A stretch of DNA of 64,000 nucleotides, taken from NCBI GenBank assembly GCA_015345905.1, contig JADDTR010000021.1:310001-374000 (forward strand), written 5' to 3'. The notes under the pieces were generated by a model. That model worked only from the letters and a program-made list of their open reading frames with translations, made no database searches and was not told the DNA's origin. Shown in pieces: positions 10,650 through 20,950 of the stretch. This stretch comes from Aotearoamyces nothofagi (taxonomy: Eukaryota; Ascomycota; Leotiomycetes; Leotiales; Tympanidaceae). The number at the start of each line of letters is the position of its first letter. Positions within the stretch are counted from its first letter, which is position 1. Both the position numbers and the translations under genes were made by a program.

Positions 10650-13017
10650 GCTGAATCAAAATCGAGGATATGGGTAGGATGGCAAAGGACAGAGTGGAGG
10701 AAGAGGAAAAAGCGTGCTCGTAGGCGTTCTCCCGAAAGCGTTCTCCCGAATGGGTCAAGATGCTGGCCTACTACCTATGTGTGGAAGACTGGAAATGAAA
10801 CGGCGGTCGCCGAGACAGACGGATTCCTCGTCATCCTGCGGCAAGACTAAGGGCGTGTACGTACCGTGGGCGGGGAAGGAGTGAGTGAGCAGCGTCTGGC
10901 ACTGGCAAAAGGACAAAAGGCGATATGCCACGATGCACGGGTTGCAGTGCAGGGCAGGCATGGAACGACCCCTAGATCCCTATCCCGCTGCAGGGAAAGG
11001 GAAGACCTGCAGAGCACAGCAGTGCTGCGTCCATGCACACTCTCGCATGCTCCCGCTGTGTAGTCAGCGAACATCAGCGGCGACAGACCCGTCCAGCCAG
11101 ACGGTCCAGCCATGTATGTATCGCGCAACATCGAGCAACAGCAGACAGCGGCAGCGCAAGAAGAGTACTACTCTTGGGCGGCGGCCGGCACGGCGGGCAA
11201 GTTGCCGCTGGCGACCGGCTGCTAGGCCCGGGATCCGCTGTACTTGTTGCTCGGGCGCTAACGTAGCTGAATGACTTGAAGAGGGCGTCAACTCGAAGAG
11301 GGCGATAACTCGGAGAAGCCGTCATTTTCGCGGCAGATCAAGTTTGCATACCCAGTCCCGCGACTCCTGGCTGTCCTGCCTGCAATGGATCCTGTATCTG
11401 GGGCGATACGAGCGACTTGTCCACGCGATCTACGGCGTTCTTTCGGGGAGCAGCTGTGCAAGTATTTGTAGGACGCTATCAAACGTGTCTGTCTATACTG
11501 CTCCAGGAGCAGCACTGCCATACAACTACACCGCGTAAGTTATCTTTATATACTAAGTAGTAGTCGAGTATGCGCTAATATATACAGTACAGGGTCGAGG
11601 GTCCATAGCCTGCAGTATCCGAGATCCTCCAAAGTACGGCTTTGATGTGCGGAATACAACAATTCTACCTATCTGCCTACCTGAGCAATACCCGATATCT
11701 CTCCCTGTCCCAGCGCCGCGTGCACAGTACATGGACGCTGCGTGGAACTCTCTCTTGCAGGATCACGCACACATGACTCGCTCCGGTCGATGATGGGCAG
11801 AAGATGTGCGTGCCATACTCGGTATACTGTACGTATACCGCGGCGGAGACACTCCACTTGTCGTACTATTCCCGCTCATCCACACTAATATGTTCCACTA
11901 GGCGCATCCGCTGATCTACTGCCCTTACTACTTCGTACTGGACAAGAAAATGCCGTTGCAACTTGCATGCCCTCGAATTCCGTACCCGAGACGTCTCCAG
12001 CGCTTGGCGGCTTCACAAGTCAACGTCGCATCCAATTGCCGAGCTCATAGTTCTTCCTCGTTAACGCATGCCTGTTGCATAACTTGCATCACCTGCTTGT
12101 CGGGCACTGCCGGGCATTGCCAGGACAGCGAGAAAAAAAAGAGGGGTAAAAAGAAACAAGTGAGGTGTGTGCTACTTATAAAAGGGGGCTGGATTTTCAA
12201 GGCGATAAAAGGCGGCGAGCATGAACGTCAACGCTGCAGCTATATTACGGCTTCACGAGATGTTCAGCCTCGTCCGAGCAGTGAGAGACGTCATGATTTC
12301 AGCAATCCCCATTGGCTAGCCTATTTCGATCTGCCACAGCCTTGTCGGAGCTTTACTATTTCCGAATGTTTGCTCACTTCATTCCCAAGATCCCCACGTT
12401 ATCATAGCGACCGCGACGTAGTAAATTCATAACTTAGAGAGCACTCCCAGCTCCGGGGAGCCAGCTACTCAATAACCGCATTCTTGTGCATCAAAGCTTG
12501 CATGCTATGCGAACCTAATTGAAAGCACATCAGCACGATCTATGCCAACCTCTCCTCTCAACTCCCTATAAGATGAAGCCTCTACCAGATTTGAACTCCA
12601 ATGGAATTTATATATGCACTGCATCTAAGAAGTAGGTTTTTCATTCTAGTCTCGCTTTATTTCGGTCTATATAGTTTTTCTTTCCATCAAAAAACAATAA
12701 ACGATGTCTTTCAGGATTCTTGTTATCATATATTATGAGAGAAACAAGATATGAAATAAAACTCGACAAGATTTCCGACTGCATGGCGTTATTCTAGGCG
12801 ATGCCATGAGAAGAAAACATGATTTGATTCTCTTGGGTTTGAAAATATTCGCACCTCTCCTATAAAGCTATGGGAGTCCTAACTGGGTTTGACCCAGTTA
12901 ATGTTTGTTGGGCATGTTGTACAGTTCTTGTACAGAAGGAGTGATCGAGGGACGAGGGACGAGGGACGAGTGACGATAACCAAAGGAAATAACAATAGCT
13001 GCCATCATTCGGATTAT
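10650..13017. other. Divergent spacer, repeat-bearing, no supported gene
   Basis: This separates the methyltransferase start from the region before the GT17 gene. It holds scattered GTACAG words (for example near 11585 and 11830), and between about 11880 and 12430 a TATA-like box (TATAAAA, 12177-12183) followed 38 bp later by a 32-codon ORF at 12221-12319. A GAGGGAC repeat lies at about 12947-12975. No open frame here shows a recognised domain. Confidence 0.55.
12947..12975. repeat. 7-bp tandem repeat, unit GAGGGAC
   Basis: About four head-to-tail copies of GAGGGAC, the last one changed to GAGTGAC, lie in non-coding DNA upstream of the GT17 gene. Confidence 0.8.
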
Positions 13018-13522
13018 TTAAAAAAAATATTCAACTTCTGAAAAGATATCAAAGAATATAGTCTCATTGACCCCGAGGTGACGGTAGGAATCTTGGGACT
13101 CCTCCAGCTGAATTACATGCGTAATATTACGGTGGAATGCCACGTGCTGCACATTGAGTAGATCGGATGATGTTTTGTCCTCTCTTATTTCTCTTGGAGC
13201 TGAGTAGTAGATCCGCTCTACTGAATCAAGCATCTCCGCATCATCAAAAGTGTAGATGATGGCAATGCCTTGCTCCTATATCTTTCTTGGTCCCTTGTTT
13301 CTTCAAGGCCGTGCCTGTCATCCTCTATCACGATGCAAAGCATACGAGAGTCTGATCGTGGCTGGCATGCGCCAAATTGAAGTCTATTTCCCCAGTGATA
13401 TGAATAGCGAAGGGGTGCAGCCTTAGGGTCTCCCGACATCCGTAGACGGTGCTAGGCGACCTATCAACACCCAAATAACTCTTAGCTTTCAATCGCAGTC
13501 TGGAGCCCCAAAGTTTCCCCAT
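13018..13522 (-). pseudogene. Possible broken coding region, family unknown
   Basis: Three consecutive minus-strand frames read like protein but are mutually shifted: 13522-13328, 13439-13218 and about 13260-13018. The last reads GIAIIYTFDDAEML... and runs on for about 80 residues with ordinary amino-acid composition. No single set of splice sites was found that joins them. It may be a decayed gene, an unrecognised spliced gene or chance. No domain was recognised. Confidence 0.2.
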
Positions 13523-13755
13523 ACCCCCCTGGAATCCCCAGGGCTTGTTCGAATGAATCCCAACTATTACACTGGCAGTTTGTGCCTACTTTGCTTGATT
13601 CGTTGTTACTGAGGTAGCAGTAGTTTGTAGTGTATCTCAGTTCGCTTGCTTGCCAAGAGCACTGCTTGGTTGCCAAGAGTGCCGTGAAATTTGCAAACCG
13701 CCTCGGTGTTCACTATCTGTCAGCACGATGATCTTACTAATCTCGTGTTCGGTGG

Positions 13756-15015
13756 GTGGGTGGATGGTCAATCATACCTCTCGAGGTATTCCTTGATCCG
13801 CGACCCAGCTTTCTTCGTTTCGAGGCTTCTGGGCCTAGGATGATTCTGATACTGGCGAACCGTCGATGGCTCAAGGCGTTGCTGGTCACTGCGACGCTTG
13901 CCTGCGTCTTCATCGTTTTCCAGCAGCAACGGCGTCTCGAGCGGTGGCACCACGTAGTCACCGACGTATCGTCCAAGCATCTCGACAGCCACAACTCCTC
14001 CGGTGTGATTTCTCTGCCCGAGGCGACTGAGTACTGCGCTGCGCACAACTGGAAGGTTTGGCCCGACCGTTCCACGCGCCGTAAGATATACGACCTTTTC
14101 ATGGTCAATGGCGAGCTCGACCTCCTGGAGATCCGGCTCAACGAGTTGCAATACGCAGTCGACTACTTCGTCATCGTCGAATCCGCAACCACATTTACTA
14201 ATATTCCGAAGCCGCTATATGTCAAGGACAATTGGAGCAAGTTCAAAACATTTCACGACAAAATCATATACCATGTGCTGGACAAGAACGGGATGAACTC
14301 GACCCGTACCTGGGATTATGAGGACCAGCAGCGGAATGCTATGTTCGATCAAGTTCTCCCCAACCTGCGAGGCTTTCAAGAGCCAAGGCAAGGCGATGTT
14401 ATCCTTGTATCCGACGTCGATGAGCTCCCGCGCCCTGCCACTCTTACGGTGCTGCGGAATTGCGCATTTCCCCGACGTCTAACACTGCGAAGCAAGTTTT
14501 ATTATTATGCGTTTCAATGGCAGCATCGTGGGGAGGAATGGGCACATCCACAGGCTACATACTACGAGGGCAACAAGACTATTCGACCTGCGAACTTGCG
14601 CAATGGTGAAGGCGGAAATCTTGTCTTGAATCGTCTCGACAAAGCTGATCTGTGGAATGGTGCCTGGCACTGTAGCTCCTGTTTTGCCACTCTTGAGGAG
14701 ATGCTCAATAAGATGGCATCGTTCTCACATACCAGCTTGAACACGCCGGAGTTCCGGAGTCGTGCGGGAATTGTGAACAGAGTTAGAAATGGATTAGACC
14801 TTTTCGACAGAGAAGGGGAGTTTTATGATAAAATACGGGAGAATAAGGACGTGCCGTCTTATATTTTAGCAGATCCGGAGAGATTCAACTATATGTTAAA
14901 TCGGGACCCGGCCAATGCGAATTTTGAAGATTATGACGAGATATCGGCCATAGCGGAGGCTATTCAAGATAAGAATTTGGGGAGCTTAGATAATGTTGCT
15001 GCTATGGACGATTGA
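13756..15015 (+). CDS. GT17 glycosyltransferase (GnT-III-like), type II membrane protein
   Basis: This is a GT17-family enzyme related to beta-1,4-mannosyl-glycoprotein 4-beta-N-acetylglucosaminyltransferase, probably Golgi-located. The single exon encodes 419 aa. A start at Met29 (13840) gives 391 aa and a cleaner short cytoplasmic tail before the membrane anchor (LKALLVTATLACVFIVF), so that start is also plausible. Family features are KIYDLFMVNGELDLLEIRL, the FVIVESATTFTN block, the DVD-type motif in VILVSDVDELPRP (near residue 220), FYYYAFQW, and a C-terminal segment with WHCSSCF. In animals GT17 adds bisecting GlcNAc to complex N-glycans, which fungi generally do not make, so the fungal acceptor is unknown. 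No introns. The family assignment is firm and the reaction is inference. Confidence 0.9.
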   Translation: MGGWSIIPLEVFLDPRPSFLRFEASGPRMILILANRRWLKALLVTATLACVFIVFQQQRRLERWHHVVTDVSSKHLDSHNSSGVISLPEATEYCAAHNWKVWPDRSTRRKIYDLFMVNGELDLLEIRLNELQYAVDYFVIVESATTFTNIPKPLYVKDNWSKFKTFHDKIIYHVLDKNGMNSTRTWDYEDQQRNAMFDQVLPNLRGFQEPRQGDVILVSDVDELPRPATLTVLRNCAFPRRLTLRSKFYYYAFQWQHRGEEWAHPQATYYEGNKTIRPANLRNGEGGNLVLNRLDKADLWNGAWHCSSCFATLEEMLNKMASFSHTSLNTPEFRSRAGIVNRVRNGLDLFDREGEFYDKIRENKDVPSYILADPERFNYMLNRDPANANFEDYDEISAIAEAIQDKNLGSLDNVAAMDD

Positions 15016-16354
15016 GCAGAGGATCTATAACGATTTACTTGCACCTTTGGTGTCTATTTACCTGGGTTGTGGTTAGAGGAGAGGCGTGGTGAGAAATTTT
15101 GGAGCAAAGATTGTTCTAGCTTGGAAGGTATAAGACCCAGACTTACGAGCTACTACTTCGGAACTGTCTTAGGAGACCTGCTATGATAGCAAACATCCTC
15201 CAACAAATACTCGAGATCGGGGATAAGTCACAATAAGGTCGACTAATTGCTAAGCATGTATTGTATATATATATAATTATTTGACAAATGTATTATAGTA
15301 TGTCCTCACACCGACGCATCATAGCTCTAGTTATTTGAACTGGATTGGCTCTAGTTATAACCAAATTAATAAAAGAAAGCATCTAGATACCTTATATCCT
15401 AGCACATTTGTCGTAAACCTGCCTCTAATGTCTCCTTACAAAGCCTTACCTATCATCGGCAATTTACACATGTACTTACCTGGCCCAATTATGCTGCAGC
15501 CACTTTATATATCCTGATTGAAACTCTACGAATTCTGCATTCTATTTAGAAGTTATGATGATAGATCGCAAAGAACAAGTATCTAACTAGATTATTACAA
15601 TTTCATTCATTACTTCTAAGTAGATCAATCCTTAGAAATCTCACTTTTGACAAAAGAGAGCTTTTTCTCTCCAAGAATCCCTCAACCTGAGTATCACAGA
15701 GCTACTATATCCTAAATAGCTTACATTATTATAACCTGATATGAAATCTATGCACTTCATTATTGAGTCAAACGGTAGATAACTAGAGAAGACATCCTAG
15801 CTTGTAGGAAAGGGTGTAGTAAACGATACAGTCAGGACTGCGTATCGTCTCGTGCAGGGAAAAGCTGTATTTAACAAACTCGAAAAAGGATATGCGCAGG
15901 GTAAAATCGTTCTAAAGATCAGTGAAGGATAATGGAACTATAAATACCTAAGCCAGCCAATCTATCTGAGAGCCGCACGTACTAGAGTACCAAAACCACG
16001 CACCTATGCGAGTTCAAAACACTTATCTTCTCCCGCAAAAAAACCCAAGAGAAACAACAAAGAAGAGCTATAAGAAACTGTACAAACGATAATATGCCAT
16101 ATTATAAAATCGCGTCCCAGATATCGGATACATGTAGTGACAGCATGTTTACTTTAAGTTTGCCGCTACACCACAAGCGTACGTTATACCACCGTCATTG
16201 GCCTAGACCACTCCGGGTCGAACGTGGACAGACATGGTGTTACAGGTACACATACGAGTTTCCCATCCAGGTCCCTTCCTTCTTCACTTCCCCTCTCGCA
16301 TCTCCATCCCTCCCTCCCATCCACCTCTTCCCAAAATCCCAAAAATAAAAAACA
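15016..16354. other. AT-rich, RIP-like spacer with a gene relic
   Basis: From about 15240 to 15980 the DNA is clearly AT-rich, has TA-rich runs (TATATATATATAATT near 15263) and many stops in all frames, unlike its neighbours. This composition is what repeat-induced point mutation leaves, but no dinucleotide index was computed. A recognisable protein tail lies at 15801-15932 and is listed separately. The remainder shows nothing. Confidence 0.5.
15801..15932 (+). pseudogene. Relic C-terminus of a quinone-oxidoreductase/zinc-type dehydrogenase
   Basis: A frame opened only by a preceding stop at 15798-15800 and closed by TAA at 15930-15932 ends GKAVFNKLEKGYAQGKIV followed by LKI. This resembles the end of medium-chain dehydrogenase/quinone-oxidoreductase proteins, where a short helix precedes G[KR]IV[LI]. 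The upstream 500 bp is AT-rich and stop-filled, with no Rossmann-fold motif visible. The reading as a decayed gene is inference from these few dozen residues. Confidence 0.4.
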
Positions 16355-16902
16355 ATGATCATCCCAACCGTGCAGAGCATCCTGACAGCCGGCCTAGTCC
16401 TGACCGGCACGCTGACCAAACGTACGTTTTCCCGTCTACCAAGCAAGACTCCCTCATATTGCTGCTCTTTTCCAGGAAGAGCCAGTGCTGACATTAGTGA
16501 ATATCCACAGCGTCGACGGTGACGGATGGCCAGATCCTCGATTTCGCCGTCGATCAGTGTATCGATGGCGACGGCAACAGGCGCTGCAGCAACCCGTTCC
16601 TCGTGATGAAGGCTACCTGCTATAGGATCGAGTGGAGCACTGAGGGTACCCTGAGCCATACTACGGCCGAGGTCAGGGATGCTGGCTCTGATGAGATTGT
16701 TTTCTCTCGAGACACTGACGGCGAGTGGATACCCGAGAAGGCAGAGGTGAGTTCTCACTTTGCTTTTGTTGATTGCTGGCAAACACCAGATTGAACTGTG
16801 AGCTGATTTGTTCCGTGGTAGCTCGTGTACCTCGATTTTAGGCCGAGGGTTTATAATACTGGAAATGACACGGTGGACTATAAGGTTGAGACTTGCAAGT
16901 AG
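16355..16902 (+). CDS. Small secreted cysteine-containing protein, unknown family
   Basis: Three exons (16355-16421, 16511-16746, 16822-16902) join in frame to 127 aa. Residues 1-20 form a hydrophobic signal peptide (MIIPTVQSILTAGLVLTGTL). The mature part has four Cys: two close together in QCIDGDGNRRCSNPF, one in ATCYRIEW, and one two residues from the C-terminus (ETCK), enough for two disulfides. It is acidic with no further membrane segment. The pattern of signal, strands and paired Cys fits an apoplastic or effector-type protein, but no known family was recognised. Both introns have good donors (GTACGT, GTGAGT) and CAG/TAG acceptors. A minus-strand frame across the same DNA is a shadow. 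The AT-rich relic region lies just upstream. Confidence 0.75.
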
Positions 16903-17363
16903 TCCGTAATCCAAAAAGAGTTATCGGTCTATTATTATATTAGCGATTGGAAGTGGTCGGTTTATATCATCAATTAAAGGTTACATCATTAACGGATAGC
17001 GTACGGGTTAACTATATAATAATTTCAAAAAGAGGGCGTCTATAAAGCAAAAAGTCTTTAAGGACGTGTTTCATTGAATGTTGCGCTGCAGTTGCTCTTG
17101 CTATTATTAAGCTGGAGTGCTGTCTAGATCATGGATATCTCTTACTATGCAGAATGCTCATCGCCCTGATACTCTAAATTCGAGTGGGACGAAGATATTA
17201 CAATCATCAAGCGCTAGCACTTGGTTATGCCAATATCCGTGGCCCTAAAGCCAATCAAACCCTCCATATAACCGTAAGACGCCGTTGTATGCTAACTTCC
17301 GTTTGTTCAGCCAATTCCATACCACCCGATTATGCTGAATCTGCCGCCTAGTGCCAAACCCAT
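16903..17363. other. Convergent spacer
   Basis: This AT-leaning stretch lies between the stop codons of the small secreted protein and the Ser-rich protein. It holds 3' flanks only; no frame or repeat of note was seen. Confidence 0.6.
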
Positions 17364-18545
17364 CTAATCACTATCCGCGTCTGGATTTGCAATATATAAC
17401 CTTCCAGCACTCATCGTCATTGTCCTATCATCCACACTACCCCTCCTCCTCAATTCATCTGGATTCTTGGTACTCTTCTCCCTCGTAATTGTACTCTTCA
17501 GCAGACTATTACTGGCAAGCCTGGCAGCGTTCGCGCCACCGCCTAGCTCGCCGAGTCCATCCGCCTTCTCGGCACTACTGCCGCTTCCAACACTAGCACG
17601 ACCCTCGCTGTTCCTGTCCGATGTGTTAAAGTAATCGCTGGCACGCACCGCTCCAGATAGGACGGGTGTCTCTCCTTCTGTAAGACTGGTCTGGGAGTCC
17701 GACCTGTCTGCTTCGTTAGGAGGAGTATTGCCTGAGCTCCATCGTCCGCTGGCACTTGTTCCCGACTGCCGTCCATATGTCAAACCTCTTCTCGAGCTCC
17801 CGAGGCTGCTTCTCCCACTACCAGACCGTTGATGATACATGCCCTGTCCAGCATCGGCATCGTCATCACTATCGCCCCCTTCGACTTCACTAGCACTCAA
17901 CCGCATCGGGACGCCTCCCACACCAACGCCAAAGTTTTCGGTAGGAGTATAGCCTACAAGACCTGCCTTGCCATGGTGTCGTATTTTCGCTGTAACTCTA
18001 TTGCTTCCGACTATGCTGCCTGATCCGCTTGTAGAGATTCGCGCAGGATTCGTACCACCAAGAACCTCCATGGCTGCCCTCATCTTTGCGGCTTTCTGGG
18101 CTGCGAGGAGGCGCGGATCTTCATGCTGCGCTCGGTCGCACCAGACCGTCGCTTTTTGCTTACGCATCAAAGCAACATAACCAGTAGGTTGCGAGAGGCC
18201 TCCGGAGCGAGAAGACGTTGAGCGACGAAGATCTTGCGATGACTGCCGATTAGGCACAGGACCATTTCCGCTACTTGCTATCGTTGAAATAGTGTTTGTG
18301 GATGGCGTTCGCCGTGAGCCAAAAGGTGTCTGCTGCATGCTATTAGGATAGAGAGTTTGCTGCATCCCACCAGCACCCGGGAGTACCGACGAGGAGGATG
18401 TTCTTGTGCGGCTGTGGGAGAATGCCGACTGTGTTGGAGATGACGCAGAAGGATATGGTCGTGCGGGCTGGAGATGAGGTAGAGGCTTTCGGTGAGGGTG
18501 AGCTTGAGAGTACTGATATGACGGCTCTGCCATCATACTGGCCAT
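17364..18545 (-). CDS. Conserved Ser-rich fungal protein of unknown function
   Basis: A single exon encodes 393 aa. Most of it is low-complexity, rich in Ser, Gly, Arg and Thr, and probably disordered. The one well-ordered block is at about residues 120-165: GYVALMRKQKATVWCDRAQ, then EDPRLLAAQKAAKMRAAMEVLGG. A second short block, AKIRHHGKAGLVGYTP, follows near 190. Such a core in a disordered protein is what I recall from conserved hypothetical proteins of filamentous ascomycetes, but no function is known to me. Acidic residues (EVEGGDSDDDAD) near 225 and many SP/TP sites could make it phospho-regulated, which is inference. No signal or membrane segment. Its start faces the long 18.6-23.4 kb spacer. 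Confidence 0.8.
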   Translation of the reverse strand: MASMMAEPSYQYSQAHPHRKPLPHLQPARPYPSASSPTQSAFSHSRTRTSSSSVLPGAGGMQQTLYPNSMQQTPFGSRRTPSTNTISTIASSGNGPVPNRQSSQDLRRSTSSRSGGLSQPTGYVALMRKQKATVWCDRAQHEDPRLLAAQKAAKMRAAMEVLGGTNPARISTSGSGSIVGSNRVTAKIRHHGKAGLVGYTPTENFGVGVGGVPMRLSASEVEGGDSDDDADAGQGMYHQRSGSGRSSLGSSRRGLTYGRQSGTSASGRWSSGNTPPNEADRSDSQTSLTEGETPVLSGAVRASDYFNTSDRNSEGRASVGSGSSAEKADGLGELGGGANAARLASNSLLKSTITREKSTKNPDELRRRGSVDDRTMTMSAGRLYIANPDADSD

Positions 18546-19148
18546 ATAGCGCAGTCGATGACTTTCCCTAGAGCTCTATCCAGTAGAGGAAGTATTGAAT
18601 TCACTGTGATGCTCTGAAAGGTTCTTCGGCTGCTAGTCGCAGTGTCCAGTGTCGCTAGTTAAGCGTCGTAAGATGGCAGTGGCAGTAATGCAAGCCGGAC
18701 AATGCCAATTGGCGATGCGTTGGCGGAGCTGCTCCGAGACGTTTCGGGAGGAGAGGCTATGGCCAGTGTAGGAGCAATTGATATCTGGGAGGAGAGGTGG
18801 TGAAGGATTTGCTTGTGGGATGTTCGAGAACTCCGGTTTGGGAATCAAGGCAATTAAGGCAGGCGTCGGTCGATTTCCGCCCAAATGGCGTCCTGCCGCT
18901 GCCGCTGCTGGTTGACGGTAGCGCTTCGGGCTAATCAATAAGCGTCTGGTTTAGGGCCGTATCAGCAGAACGCATATTAGAAAGACGCTGGGAGAAAGTA
19001 TATGTGATGATGATGTAAGCCTCAGCGACGCGGCTGCTTGTTCTCGCCCACGAGAGGGACTGTATTGTATTGCACAGTACAGAAACAAAAGACAGACGCT
19101 GCCAGAGCACAGAATTTTCAATTTTTCGGACGAAAGACGAGAGGAAGG

Positions 19149-19220
19149 TGAGGATGGGGATCAGGATGAGGATGGGGATGAGGATGGGGATGAGGACGGG
19201 GACGGGGATGGGGATGTGGG
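19149..19220. repeat. 6/12-bp minisatellite, GATGAGGATGGG-like
   Basis: About ten imperfect hexamers of the form GAGGATGGGGAT/GGGGAC repeat head to tail, then degrade into GGTTGAGGTTGC. The tract is non-coding, upstream of the Ser-rich gene. Confidence 0.8.
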
Positions 19221-19399
19221 TTGCGGTTGAGGTTGAGGTTGCAAATCGGCCATGTGCAATGTGCGATAATGGGTAGAGCTGGGAAAAGGAATGATGCAGG
19301 TTCCCTTACCTCTGCAACCCGGCCCGCCGACTTTCAGCCCTTCGTACCGTGGCTCCGTCGTGAACCCCACTTTCCAAGAGCTGGCCTTGCTGGCACCGT

Positions 19400-19446
19400 C
19401 AACAACAACAAAACAGCAGCAACAACAGCAACAACAACAACAACAG
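19400..19446. repeat. CAA/CAG trinucleotide tract
   Basis: Runs of CAACAACAA interrupted by CAGCAG form a 47-bp microsatellite. It would read as poly-Gln/Asn in some frames, but no real gene contains it. Confidence 0.85.
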
Positions 19447-20930
19447 TCGACGCTGCCCGCGGCGCCCTGTAACTCGTCCACACGAGCTGGCCCGGGGAGG
19501 TGCGAAGAGCCGGACCCCCAATAATGTATGAATTGTGCGTGTGTATTGTGCAGAGGCGGTAGGCCACTCAAGGAGCGCAGCCCGGAGACGTGCAGATTAA
19601 GGTTTCAGGGCAGTCGACAGCCCGAAAGCCTCCTCGTAGGCAACGATAGACCCGTCGTATTCTCAAATGCCGCACGGCTTAGCATCTGCGGCCCTAAGAA
19701 CAGCCAAGACGTCGAGCAAAGGTGCTGTTATGTTACAGTATGAGGCCGTGGCAGATTCCAAGTACTGTACAAGCCGTGACAGTATGGTCCGTCCGTACGG
19801 GTACAGAATCCAGATGCAGAATCCAGATACGAAGGAAGGAGAGCAGCGGGGGATTCGCATCCACAAGTATATCTAGTCCATCTACTACGGGGCACCCGGT
19901 CCAGGTAGCGGCTGCTGCCAACACCTTCCAAGTATCGGTGTGATTGATTGACGGTGATTGATTGAGTGATTAATGAGCCACCTGCCAGGGAATATCACGA
20001 TTTGCGCGATAACAGCTGATGTTATAGTGCGCTGGATGGATGGATGAAGTAACACTCAGCGACGGCGGCCGCGGCTGCGACGGCGTGGAGTCGTGCTCTG
20101 GCTGCTGCTTATGCTGATGCTGTGACTGACTGCTTATCACTGCACGTTGCAGAATTGTCTATACAGTACATACAGGAGACGCAGAAGCTCGGCATCTTGA
20201 CGCACAGCATCAAGATCCCACAATCAAGGGCGGTTGTCCAGTCTGCGCCAGTGCATCGCCAGTGGCCCTTGAGCCCGCACTGCTGTACTGCTCGGCAGCT
20301 GCGCTCCTCAACACCTCAACTCCTCGTTTTGACGGCTGTAGCAAGCTCGCCTTCTGTCCTCGTATGGCCATGACGAGAATAATGCCTGCTTATACGGAGC
20401 ATTCGCATGAAGCTGACTGACGTAGTGGGATGGTTACTGCGCGGTGCATTGCTGTGCACGTTGATCAACCACCACATCTCGGACATAACGCGGAATACCA
20501 GCGAGGGGCTTTGTTCGCCATGTATTCGGACACTCTGCATACGAAGCACATCGCCAGTCACAGTGTCTCGAGACGGCAGGCATACAATAAGCATATGGAA
20601 ACATACAGTAGATGCAGAACAAGGGAACGTCCAGGCGCCATCCACGGTGCCACGGAAGCTTGGGGCTCTGTGACGGCACGGTGGCCCCCTCACTGCCCCC
20701 GTTGGGAGGAGCATGTACGTATGTACTATATGTACTACTGTATGTTTGCATGTCTGCATATCTGCATGTACCATGCATGCACTATGCATCTTCAGTATCT
20801 TCCCTCCCTCCCCCCGCCCGAGTCCCCATGTCAGCTCCACCCGAGTGCAGCTTAAAGAAATGCAAGATGGTTCGTTCGTGATGCCAGATATGCTATTATG
20901 CACTGAACTTGTACATGCATGTATGTATGT

Positions 20931-20950
20931 GTACAGTACAGTACAGTACA
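20931..20950. repeat. Fourfold GTACA tandem run
   Basis: Four perfect copies of GTACA (GTACAGTACAGTACAGTACA) form the densest example of the word that recurs in the long spacers of this window. Confidence 0.85.

Noticed and set aside
6866-15015. Full secondary-metabolite cluster
   Set aside because: A P450, a LaeA-like methyltransferase and a GT17 enzyme are present, but there is no core synthase, transporter or cluster regulator, and the spacing is loose.
16240-16914. 224-codon minus-strand frame
   Set aside because: It lies antisense to the well-supported small secreted gene with signal peptide and good splice sites; it is a shadow frame.
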